From: Parasponia andersonii
Taxonomy: Eukaryota; Streptophyta; Magnoliopsida; Rosales; Cannabaceae
Direction of reading: 5' to 3'
NCBI GenBank assembly: GCA_002914805.1
Contig: JXTB01000315.1
Coordinates: forward strand, 423,333 to 487,332
Length of the DNA: 64,000 nt
Translations under genes and position numbers: made by a program
The notes under the pieces: generated by a model
The model's input: only the letters and a program-made list of their open reading frames with translations
What the model was told of the DNA's origin: nothing
Database searches by the model: none
Shown here: positions 21,362 through 34,600 of the stretch, in pieces
How positions within the stretch are numbered: the stretch's first letter is position 1
Layout: the number at the start of each line of letters is the position of its first letter

Positions 21362-24300
21362 GGCAATTTATTGCTTCCCAAATCATGTACATTTCGGTAT
21401 GATTTAAATTTTTAAACTTAAATTATTCTCAGCCTATTTTTTTTCCCTTTTCCTTTTATAATTAAATATTGCCTAGCTACTTATTACTAAATAGCTCATA
21501 TCTACGTCACTGTCCAAATATAAATACGTGGTTCTCGATTTATCTATGGATATATATTTTTTACTGTTAAATCATTAACTAATGATTATCATAATTTGAA
21601 CCGTTAAAAAAAATAAAAATAAATACACATTATTTAATATTTTTTTTTTTCACTTTTTACCATTAAAAAGTACGTGATTTATCACGTATAGTAAAAAAAA
21701 TTAAATAATATATATTTATTNTGTTGGATAATGATCTAACGGTTAAAAAAATTATAAATAAGCAAAAAAAAAAAAATCTACTAGATTATGTCTCATATAT
21801 ATATATTTATATCCAATTTTAGTTTTTCAATATCGTAAAGTAAGACTAAATTTGTTGTTACTTACGTTGAGAACATGATAGACCTTTGTTTTTCAACTAA
21901 TAAATTATATAACAAACTTATTTAATAAAGCGAAATGCCCAAAATACTTTTTGTAGAACCACCACTTGACCTAATGCTCTTTCCATGTTATAAATAGATG
22001 ATAAAATATAAAATGAGACACTCCTATGGATGGATACCACATTCTGAAATTTAGGAGTCAAATTGAGATTTTTCGGAAGATATATATGTTTTCCGTCCAA
22101 TTATAACGGCAAGTGACAGAAAGGGTTTAAATGGGAAAAATGAAAAAAATAAATGTGCCAAAATAAGAATTTTCTTTTCTTTTTCCACTTTAGGGGCCGA
22201 AAAGGGATTTGTGTAATATTTTGGAGTCAAATATATGATAACCAGGATCAAAACATAAAATAAAGAGGAATTAGTCAGAGTAAACAATTTACAGTACTAC
22301 TAGTACCACTTTCACTCTACATGCACGCATATAATATTCATTATGTACAAAAATATAGTCATAAATCAAAAGTAGTTTTGATTACTGGTGATCATTCATC
22401 TATTGTTCTCTCCAGATATTGAGGCTAAAGCCCAACATTGGCCCATGTAAGCAGCCCTTAAAGGGTCTGGTATTAGTTGGCAAATTTCATATATATAAGG
22501 CCATGCATGTTGGTCAGTCCAGTTCTTAGTCCATTAGGAACAGTGTGCAAATAGTCAAATGTGCATATGGATTTAACGCCGGTAGCGCCGGTAATTCGAT
22601 CCATTATATAATAAATGAGTGAGTTTTAGGTCCGTTCGAAAAATATACATGTAATTCGTTTAATTAAATAATTTATTTTTATTTTGTTTTGTGTTAATAC
22701 GATATTAATATGATATATTTATTGATATTTTAATATTTTAAATTAAATTAATTATTACATAATTATATTATATTACAATAATCGTATCAAACAGATCATT
22801 ACATTATATATTTATAACATATTATAAGTGTCGTATCGTGTTACATATGTACTATGAATTATGTTGTTTTTAAATTTAAATTTTTAACATATTTATTAAT
22901 CTTATGTTCATAATAAAATATTATTCTCCTAATTTAACGTAAGTGGTACTAGGACTCAGGCACATGCATGGATCTTGGGATCTGGAAGCCTAGCAGCTGC
23001 AAAATTACCCAAACCCCGTTTTCATTAATATTTTATAATGATCGATAAGGATTATCCAACCATATTTCCAGTGATAAATATACGCGGTTTATAATAGAGA
23101 TGTACTTTTATAATATTTGTAAGTACTTGCTCTATATAGTTTATTCTTTTTATTATAGCCCCGGAATTTATATTGCATGTTAATTTTCTAACAACATATT
23201 CTCACCTAGTTGAGAGAAAATTTGGACTACGCATGAATACTGTAAACCAAAGATGACAAACTAACTAGCTAATTTCTTTATTAAAAAGTATTTATCCCAA
23301 CATGAACTGGGAGGCTCTTTGCCAGATAGTACTGTACCCCAGCTGGTATTTGCTTTGATAGCTATATATATGTGTATATATAGATATATATAAAGATATA
23401 TATACATATTGTTTGTACATTAAGTAGTTACTTTTCAACTTTTAAACAATTTACTTTTCCTTGACCACAAACCACATACACTTTTTGCCCCCAAACAAAT
23501 AATTTACGATTAATTAATAGTTAATAATATGTGGAGTACTTTCCTAACGACGTCACTAGTGAGGTATATATGTGTATCTATATGAAGATACATATTTACT
23601 AATAGTAGTGTGCATTTTTTAACGCTATATCGTAATCATATTAATTATAAGATTAAACAACAACGTACTATATTAAGATTAACGTTTTAGTGACTTCTGA
23701 AAAAAAAAATGCATATGACATTTTATAAACAAAAGCTATCGATAGAATACATGTATATATAAATATATATTCACACTCTTATCATGCATATTTCATTTAA
23801 GTAAAAGTGACAAAAATTTCGATGCAAATTTGTATGTAAAATAGAATAGAAGTGCTTAACTGCTCATTTATGGCTCTACTTTGATATTCTTAAAAACGAA
23901 GAAATCGCCCAAGAAGAGAAACACCATGCAAGTTGCATTATTATATAAATATATATTACTTCCCTCGTAGCAACTTTCCCTTTTCAATTTCCTTCTATTG
24001 GTTAATCTCCACGTTTGGCAAAAGTTATAAATGTCTACGAGTACTTTCTTTTTGCCACCAATTATTTTGGGTAGGTAGGTATTTATTAAATATATATAAA
24101 CATTAAGAAAAGTTAGACATGTCATGAGGATGAACGTGCCCCACTTTGCCTAATTCCATTTTTTAAGCGCAATGAAAAAAAGTGATCTGCACAGAAGTTA
24201 GCTAGCTTTCCACTAATAAAGGTTTTCGACCAAATTTAAATCACTGTTATGGAGCTCACTTTAATTACTTTTCTTTTAGCCTTTGGTTGTCAAAATGGAA

Positions 24301-25652
24301 TTCTTTTGTTTTTCCTTTCTCGTTTTTTCTTGTCTTATAGTTTGTAGACAACTAAATATGGAGGAAACATTTACAAGTACATGACTTTGGTTCATTGGCA
24401 ATTTATGATCCCAAAGACATGAACGCACTTATATTAAAGTCATTCAAAATATTTTCTTCATTATATATATAATATATATATATATATATTTATATATATC
24501 TGTTCCTTTAGCTACGTAGCATTTCAAGAATTTTGCATCTCACATTGCAAATTGATTGAAATAATTTATGGATTATTATTTCATATCATAACTTGATTTA
24601 AGAGAAAAGAAAACGAGAAGACAATATAACCATCACGAATTTAGTGCAAACGATTTCCATACCCTTTTAGCAACTTTTGATGAAATCCCATTTAATGGGT
24701 GCAATATTGATCCAAACAGATTTTAAATTAAGGCCTGAAAATGTTTGAAATTCGTTCAAAATACTTACCGGGGAATTTTTCTCTTTCTTGATTATCATGT
24801 TTCAGCAATCGTGTCATACTTGTATATTGTTTGATTCTAAATATTTGTATTACTTATTCTACAAGATGTAATGAAATATTTAAGAACAAAAAGATTCATC
24901 TCAGTGATGATACTTTTGACATATTCTATCATGTTATCTTAAAGAATGCTTATGTGAGATGAATCTCTAGTAATAGACTAATAGTGTGCAGTTTAAAACG
25001 TTAAATTATGTCAGAATTAAATTAGATGAAGAATTACATTCACAAACTCTTTAATTTCTCTTCTGGTTCTATGTTTTCTTCCAATAGTTTATGATGATCG
25101 ATCAGAAAACACAATGAGCTAAAAAAATGAAAAGAAAAAAAAAAAGCAACTCAGGTAAACTTTCTCATTGAGAAAGTATTATATGATGCAGGAAGGAGAT
25201 TAGTCTAACTAAAGTACTCAAAAACATCATTGTTTTCTCACACGTTTGTGTTGCATGGGCTTCATTGGGAACAAAAAGCACTCTTTTTTCTAACTCTAAA
25301 CAAAAACCCCATTCCTCACGTCCTCTATCAAAACCAAAACCCTTTTGCTTTTTTCTCACTCATTCATTCACAGACCACATGAAGGGGGGAAAAAAAAAAA
25401 CCCAAAACAGAGTTCTTCAAAAGCAAAACCGATAAAGCAAAAAAAGATAACGAAGACCCTCTTTCCAATCGAGCCAAAAGTCACCAAAACCCCAAAAAAG
25501 AGAGAAGGAAAAGCATTCGAAATAACCCCAAAGCTGACCACGTTAAGCAATATACAAGAAGATCCCACATATATACTCTGGGATCCAATGTCTCCTAAAT
25601 ATAATAACTCTCCCTCATCACTTCCATTAACGACCCTTTTGAGCTCACATCA
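21362..25652. other. Gene-free spacer and 5' flank of the callose synthase gene
   Basis: AT-rich intergenic DNA. One ambiguous base (N) is at 21721. A perfect 8-bp-arm palindrome (TACGTGAT, TT, ATCACGTA) is at 21671-21688, inside a longer AT-rich inverted repeat at about 21597-21760, possibly a small foldback element. A TA microsatellite is at about 24464-24499. From about 25250 the DNA becomes CA/A-rich and is probably the transcribed leader of the next gene; frames there overlap the start codon at 25653 and are not separate genes. Confidence 0.45.
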
Positions 25653-28600
25653 ATGGCTCATGAGATTGTGGTTGCAGAGCCCATTTTCTATGACTGTGAA
25701 GCACATGAAGCCGGACCTAGTTCCAGTTCCATTACTATTAGCTCTAGAATTGACCACCATAGTCATAGTGTTCCTGAGCCATTTGAGAGTGAAAGGGTGC
25801 CTCCTACTTTGGCTGCTGAAATCCAGAGGTTTCTTCGGGTTGCCAACTTGGTTGAAATCGATGAGCCACGTGTCGCTTTTCTGTGTAAGTTGTTAATTGT
25901 GGTTTTTTGTTACATTGGGGTTAGTTGGTATTAATGTTTTGTGAGCTTAAGAGATGATGTTAAGTTTAAGTTCGGTTAGTTGTTTTAGCTTTTTGTTGTG
26001 TTAATTAATTACTAATGTTTTTGGTTCTGGGTTTAATAGTTGATGGCATTGAGGTTTGCTTTGTTTGTGTTTCTCAAGATTAAAGATTATTAGAATGATA
26101 TTTCCTGATATTTTACTCGAATATTGCAATAATAGAAGAAAGGTTAAATTTTTATTTTGTTCTTAAAAAAATAAATAAATAAATAGAACAGACTAGGAAG
26201 TGGATGTAATTTTTGTTCCAAGTTCTGTTTAGTCTGTTTAGTCAACAATACAATTGAGAAATGGGAATAATAGAAGAACTTTGGTTTCAAAGTCTAAGAA
26301 TTCAGGCTGCCATTTTTGTGTTTTGGTAATTATCTTCTCTTCCTTGGAAACCAAGCAATGCATTGTATTCGGGGGTTTCTGTACCTGCTTTTGTTTCCCT
26401 GATGAACAGAAACAATATCCTAGGAATGGGATTTCGGTTTGACTTAAAATTTCTGCCAGTAAGCTTTATGTTAATTTTTGTTGACAGGCCGCGTCCATGC
26501 CTTTGAAATAGCACATAACATGGACAAAAATTCGAGTGGTCGAGGTGTTCGACAGTTCAAAACTTCTCTTCTTCAGCGGCTTGAGCAGGTGGTTATACAA
26601 AACTTACACTGAACCACATTGTATAAGCTTATGAAATTGCTGATGATTACATAAGATCGGACTTCTTGTGAAATATTAGTCCACTGGTAATGAGTTGAGT
26701 CTACTGGGAATGAGTTGACTGGTTGGAACATGCACCTCTTTCTCCATAGTGACCGTTTCATATGGCCTGTGAAATTCATTGACATAGGTTTCCGTAATGA
26801 TGCCAAATTTTTAAAGGAGATTTCTCATAACAAAATGGTAGCTTGGGTTCCAAAGACACTTTTTATAGAAAAGCTTATGGTCTCTTGCTAGCTCAAACCT
26901 GGCAAGTAACAACTTGGTAATTTGTCCTGTTTTGATACCCAGCGGAGCTCAATGAGCACAAATTACTCTTTGCCTTCACTTATGTAACTTATCTATCCTT
27001 GCAAATGAAAATCAGTTCTTTGAAAAAGCGCAATAATTTTAGTGTGATTTTGTTTTGATCTTTAGGCTCATAATTCATCAAGTAAATTGTTCTGGATGAG
27101 TCAATGTAGCTAGCATTCCATCCAGTTTTCCAACTTGTTTCAAAAGATCTACGGATTAGTTTTCTTTTTAGATGACATAAGTCTGATTCAAATTGAAAGG
27201 CTGTAGAATCTTGTCTGAACTTTCAACTGCTTTTTTCTAATTGAGTTCTCTAAGGAGTAAAACCACTTAAATTGACATTCTGGTTAATACTCATGGTTAT
27301 GTTTGACTTGCTCAAAACTTTTGCAGTGATAATTGATGATATACCACATGGTAAATTTTTATGTATTGACATAAGATTCTGATGTACTCTGTATTTTACA
27401 CATATGTCCAAACTCCCAAAGTACTAGTTCACAATTATAAAGCTTTTCTTCCCTCCCCATGCATCCCAGAAGATCTGAAGTTCCTTTTGATATTGTTGTC
27501 ATCTCTATCACAATTTTGAACCATGACTTCTTTCCTTTTATTTCCATATGTCTATTTACTCATGATGCATGCTACATCTATGGGAGTTCAGTTTAATGTC
27601 TCCTTCTGTAATAGCACTACTCTTTTCTTTTTTTTTTCCCATCTAACAGTAAATGCTCATGTAAACGTTGGTTTTTAATGCATAACAGGATGAGGAAACT
27701 ACATACAGAAAACGGAAGGAAAAGGGCGATATGAGTGAGCTCAGACGTGTTTACCGTGAGTACAAGGAATTTATTGTTAAACACGGTAGAACATTCGCAA
27801 TAGAAAATAGGTAAGTGTTATTTTATTTCCCCCTTTCCAGACATGTTGTTATGCTTCTAATCTCCATAAAGTTATTGTGATGCTTAATTGTTTGGTAATC
27901 AAGTAAATTTGTCATTAACTGAATCAGTCACAGAGAGAAGTTGATAAATGCTTGTGCCATTGCATCTGTGTTGTTTGAAGTTCTTAAGAGCATAACAATT
28001 GCAGCCAACCCTCAGGTATGTACTTTCATTTTCATTTTGAGTTTTTCTAGTTTCTTCGTTCTTTTCTGATATGGAACCAAACATTAGCAGATTATTTTAC
28101 AGTTATCAGATACATGTATTTGATAATTACTCTTTTAACTCTCACAATGTAGGCTCTTGCCAATAGAGAGAGTGCCAACAAAAAATCTGAGTTCTTTGTG
28201 CCGTACAATATTCTACCACTTGATCTTGGAGGTATTCAGCAAGCAATTATGCAACTAACTGAGGTTTGATACTGTTTGGATGATCCAATCCTTTTCTCTT
28301 TGATTATTTTCTGAACTCCAATCAAGGAATCAAGTTATAATATCTCTACACAATCCTACAGCATTCCCAAGGTGTTGTTAAATATTCAAGTATGCTAATA
28401 AACCTGCAAAATTATACAGATAAAAGTTGCAGTTGCAGCTGTTCGCAATGTTCGTGGTTTACCCTCAGCCCAAGACTTTCAGAAACACGGGGCTTTCACT
28501 GATTTGTTTGATTTTCTTCAGTACTGCTTTGGATTTCAGGTACTTAGTGCCTGCATATTTCCTCTTCTCTTCCCATCCCCTTGAAACTGTGCAATGTGAT

Positions 28601-31600
28601 TTCAGGCTATTTGCTCTTTCTTCTGTATTACTTATCTTTTGATGTTTTAGGACCCTATTCCTTTTCTTCTGAACTTCCATATTATGTGTTTTCCAACCAG
28701 GAAGGGAATGTGGCCAACCAGAGGGAACATCTAATTCTTCTCCTTGCAAACATTCACATACGGAAAGCTCATAAGCAGACATCTATCTTGAAGGTATCGT
28801 CATTATTGAAGTTGTGAATTTTTGTTTAATCCTCTTAAAATTTGACTTTGTGACACCTGTCATCACAGTTGGAAGATGTTGCAGTGGATGATTTAATGAG
28901 GAAGTTCTTCAAAAATTATACGAACTGGTGTAAATTCTTGCGAAGAAAAAACAACATCCGGTAAGATACTCCTCCTTATTAACAAATTTTGTAATGATCC
29001 TCTATTTTTTCTTGTGGGTGTTTCCCCCTCAAACCAAACGTCTGCTATATGCTATATCAGATTGCAGTACTGTTTACATTTCCATCTTTCATATGATTTT
29101 ATTAAATTCATCTCTAACTTGATAAGCTAAGCTTTATGCTGTACCTTTGTACTAGAACATTTTGTCCCCTTACTCAATTTATTTGGCTTGTGCAGGTTGC
29201 CTTATGTGAAACAAGAGGCTCAACAATATAAACTTTTGTATCTTGGGCTTTACCTTCTTATTTGGGGCGAGGCTGCAAACTTGCGATTCATGCCAGAGTG
29301 TTTATGTTATATTTTTCACCATGTAAGCTGATAATTTATTGCTTTTACTAGTTTCAATGCGACCGCAATTTCTCAGTATTTGCCACAAATGCTTGTCTGT
29401 AAATTCAATATTTATCTTCTACTTTGACAAAGAACTTATTCTTGTTAGATTATTTACAAAGGGCTTATACTTGTGAGATTATCACCAACGTTATTGAACG
29501 GATTGTCATTTAAGGCTAAGTGTGTTTAATGACTGATCCTTTTCTTTTCTTTTAACCTGTTTTCTTTAAGATGGCAAGTGAATTGCATGGTATGTTAACT
29601 GGAGCTGTTAACCCCATGACATGGGAGAAAATCATGCCAGCATATGGCGGGGGATCTGAGTCTTTCCTTAACAACGTAGTTACCCCTATATACACAGTTA
29701 TACGAGAGGTATTTCTTAATTTCTTGATTGCAATCTGTTTTCTTAAGTTCTCTTTTTTTTCTTTTTTTTTTTCAGTCACTAATTGTTTGTACAAAAATTT
29801 TAGGAAGCCAAGAAAAATAAAAATGGGACAACTGACCATTCAACTTGGAGAAACTATGACGATCTCAATGAGTATTTTTGGTTAGAATGAATTTGAGTCA
29901 TAAGTCTTTCTACTTCCGAAATTCTGCCCGGTTAAGCTTCCAGCAAGTGAAAATGAGGTTGTAATGATCACGAGTGCTTTTGCAGGTCTTCTGATTGTTT
30001 CCAAATAGGTTGGCCCATGCGTCTTGACCACAATTTCTTCTGTACAAAGTCTTCAAGTAAACCCAAAGTTAAGAAAGCTTCAGTATCAACTAATGCTGAA
30101 GAAAAGGCTGAAGAAAAGGAGGAGAGAGAAGGGAATGAGGATGAAGAAATTGGGGTACAAAATATATTTTGTTATATCATTTATATGACAACTTTGCTCA
30201 ATGTTGCATAAGTTAAGATTATATGTTGTATTTTGGTATTGACAGAGATTGCTAGGTAACTCTTGACATCAGACAATAGCTCTACCAAGTCTTTCTTGGT
30301 TGTTGAAAGTAGTTACTAAAACAGAATTACTTACGATTTGAGGTTTAGAGTATAATTAGTTATGTTTTTCTGAAATAAATCGGTTATTCACTCCAAGATA
30401 CTTTCTATTTTGTTAAATAGTTTCTGAATATAATGTAAGCTTGCCATTGCTCACACTAGCAGTGACAGTTCATTTAGGAATACAGATTTTAAACTGAAGT
30501 TTAGATGGTATGAAAGATGATATTTATTCAAATGATATAGGCATACGCACTGAACTCATTTTATTGCAAATCCATCATAAATGAAATAAAAGTTAAAAAC
30601 AACTTTATAATATGCGTATGAAGTTATCCAAATTTGGCACACAAGCTTAGATGGGAATTATCCTATATGTTATTATTAACAAAAACTGAGGTACCATTCG
30701 GTTGATTCTAGCTACTGCTTTGTTTATGATTTGGTTCCAAAATAATTGCTCAAGATTATCTTAGCCAATTCTTGTATTGTAAGCAAGAGGGCCAGAATTT
30801 CCCTTTTTTTTTTTCCCACTGTTAGTTGAAGTTGAATTTCAACATGATTGGTGAACACCAGGACTCTGAGCGCAGCTGCTTCCCAGTGGCATATCATTCT
30901 GTTCACATCTTGACATTCTTCCCATGTTTTTCTCTAGGAAAAGACTACTGTCGAGGAAGATCGTGGCCCAGAAGAATGGTTGGGGAAGTCAAACTTCGTA
31001 GAGATGCGCTCATTTTGGCAGATTTTTAGGAGCTTTGATAGAATGTGGTGCTTTTTTATTTTATCCCTGCAGGTGAACCTATTACCTATCATTACAGAGT
31101 GACTCCTTGTGTTGTTTTTGCTGGGGTACATAATCTTAACTTTTACACTTAATCTTTACTTTTACATTCACAGGCCATGATTATTATGGCATGCTACGAA
31201 TTGGAATCTCCGCTTCAATTGTTTGATACAGGAATATTTGAGGACATTTTGAGCATCTTCATAACATCTTCAATTCTCAAACTCATACAAGGTATGGTGT
31301 TTCCCACTTACCCTTTTTGCACTTGGAATATGACATGCATTTCTCCTATGTTAATTTTAACGGTTTTGGTGTAGTATGGTATTCAGCTTTGTCTTTTATA
31401 ATATCTACTGTTAACAACAGAGGAATAATGATGTTTTACCATGTTTTATACAGTCTAAAAATTTTAAGGATAAAAGTAAGCTTTTATACATAATTTGCCA
31501 CCCAATTTGCAATGTCATGCTTCCTAGAGTTCTTCCTTTGTTTTCTCTGTATTGGGTTCATAGTTCAAACTAGAGAATGACAGAACTAAAGTTAGAACAT

Positions 31601-34600
31601 CAAACTTCCGTTATTTCTATCAGCATCACTGAAACAGAAACGCATCTCTTCAAATGATCTCCCTTGGAGATGTCCTTCCTTCCATTTTCTTCTTTGAGGG
31701 GTTGGAACCTAATTAGTGCCATTATCATTTAGCTTTTGTCCATTTCTTTTTCTTGCAGCAACATTGGACATAGCTTTTACATGGAAAGCCAGGAAAACAA
31801 TGGAATATCGTGAAAAGATAAGACAAGTGGTGAAGCTGGTTGTCGCAGCAATTTGGACTATAGTTCTTCCTACATGTTATGCTAATTCTAGAAGAAAATA
31901 TACTTGCTTTTCTTCAAACTATGGAAGCTGGCTAGAAGAATGGTGTCTTTCTTCTTATATGGTTGCAGTTGGAGTTTACATGATCCCTAATGCAGTTGAT
32001 ATGGTGTTGTTTTTTGTTCCTGCCGTTAGAAAGTATATTGAAACATCAAATTGGAGAATATTCACTATATTGGCTTGGACACAGGTAAGTTCATCATATA
32101 AAGACACTCTTTCTTTTGTTAGAAGTTTTGGATCAGTATTGCATAAAGTTGAGTTCATAGTTATAGAATATGAACCAAAGAAGTCAAGTTTATACTTGAA
32201 AACAGAGAAGAAATTATCATGTACTGATATTGAAAAGCTTTGTCCTATATTTTTATTGGATCAAATTATGGCTCTACACTTTGCGGATATTCCTTAAAAA
32301 TATTTGTTTTTTTATCACGTAGCCTAGATTATATGTCGGACGTGGAATGCAAGAAAGCCAGGTTTCAGTGCTGAAGTAATTTCTCATTTCCCTCTTGTGA
32401 ATCATCTGTTGGTTTGTCCCTTCTCTTATACTTTTTCCTCTAACGTGGTATTAACTTGCTTACGGTACTGCAGGTATATGCTATTTTGGATACTAGTACT
32501 ATTGAGCAAATTTTGCTTTAGCTACTGGTTTGAGGTGAGTTGTCACGTGCAACTGCAACTATTACATTATGTGCACACTATACTATGATGCGTATGACTA
32601 CGATGCAGGATAAGGGTAGAAAAACAACCATAGATAGAAGATAACCCAACAATTCATTTAATGTTCATTCACAACCAATTTATAGATAGACATTGGATTG
32701 GACACAACTAAGACAAGTAGACAATATCTAAAAACGAAAACAAGAAACATAAATCTAGTTATTCAAAATTAAAAATTAACACAATTTTTAACTTAAACCT
32801 AATAAATAATAGTAATAATATAGATTCCTAAATTAGGATGCGTCAATCTCTGTGATTCGAGAAGTCAAGTATCAAGGTGACTCATCCTCAATAGTACGAC
32901 AATGATGCATGGCTCATGTCCCATATTCCAGCCAGTCTCCATAGTGGGACCGAGTAATACAGTTGATCTCGATAAAAGAAAGGGAGGCGGCAGGTACTTC
33001 TCTTTTTAAGTTTCTCCTTCATCTCTTTTCGTCCCACGTGTAGTGATAGGAGCAGCATTGTCCAAAACAGTTTGCCAATAGAGCTTAGCACGCCCTACTA
33101 ATTTCGTCGTAGCGAAACGAATTATATTGCTCATAACTCAAATAGTGACTATCAAAATAGTCGTGTCAGTATGTATTATCTTCTTCTTCTTCTTCTTCTT
33201 CTTCTTCCCTTGAATCTTGTCCATTCTTGCCTTAGCAATAGCATCCTCGGAAAGACGGATGCAGGTGCTCGACAGCAGAACCGAACAATAGACCGAGATA
33301 TATATATACATATATATAATATATGTACTAGCTTAGATACGTGTCCTAGGCACCTGCCTCCCCCGTTATTATTATTTTTTTAGATAAAGGAGAGAACACG
33401 TGTTGGTGCTGAGTCAAAACTTCTATTAGGAAAAAAGGTCAGGGGAAAAAAAAAGTGAAAAAAGAAAAGAAAGGACACAAGTGAAGCAGGATGGGCAAAG
33501 GTACATTATGCCCATTATTATAGTATAGATATATATACACATGGTTACTACTTCTTTATTTTATAAATATTATTTTAGGCGATTAAAATTTATTATATAT
33601 ATATATTTTTATAATAAAAAATAAAAAAAATAACATTAAGTATCGTATATTTTCGTATATATTATTATAATCATTAGATCACTAAAAAAAATACTTATAT
33701 TTAAGTTAAAAATAATTATCGTTGAATTGACAACCAAACATATATGACTAGAAGAATTGGAGTCGCGAATGAGTCTGAGAAATTATAATCGAACTAAGCC
33801 TATTTATAAAAAAGTATTAGACATGATTAAGGAAGTTAGAGAACACGAAGAAAATCACAAGTTACTTAAAATTAAAATGTACATAATAATTCCTTTCCAA
33901 AAAAAAATAACATAATAGTTAAATTTATAAAATTAATTATAATTAATAATATGGATTCTTAAGGAGGAAATTTGATTTTTTATGATAATTTTTCAAAAGA
34001 ATTGAAAAATCTCTAGCTGATTGAGTACCTGAATAACACCACTTTAGGCCCAACCATAGAAGATAGAAGGGTTTGAATACCAGACTATCAAATGCTTCTC
34101 TATAAGTCGTGCTTCCTCAACATTAAGGATTCAGGTAACATCCACACCCCAAACTTTGGCCCGTACAACATGGTGTTGAAATGTTCAGTTCCCTCAAAAG
34201 TTAAATTCTTTGGGTGGTTTGTTCTCGAAAAGGAGATTGAACACTTATGATCTGTTGCAAAGAAGGTCTCTTCAAGCCTTATCTTCTTCCTAGTGTGTGT
34301 TGTGCAAAGCTAATGGGAAAGATATTAACCATCTGTTTATTCATTGTGAATATGTTTCCAAATTCTGGTAGAGGCTCCTGCAAGTCTTTAAAACGAAATG
34401 AGTTCTCCCCTATGCTTATTCAGACTTGCTCATGGACCAGAGGGGAGTAGGAGGCAGTAAAAGGAGTTCTCTTTGGAATATGTTCATCTTGGCACTTCTG
34501 TGGGGGGTTCGGTCTGAAAAAAAAAAAAAAAAAAAAATCAGTGAATTTTGGAAGATTTTCCTCTTCAGAGGGAGAGCTATGGGATAAAATTACGTTTTAG

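Noticed and set aside
25345..25896. 183-codon plus-strand frame
   Set aside because: It covers the leader and the first callose synthase exon in another frame, and does not begin with ATG. The frame from 25653 matches the callose synthase family and splices correctly.
32397..32588. 63-codon frame in callose synthase intron 16/exon 17
   Set aside because: It is simply exon 17 with flanking intron sequence and is included in the callose synthase model.
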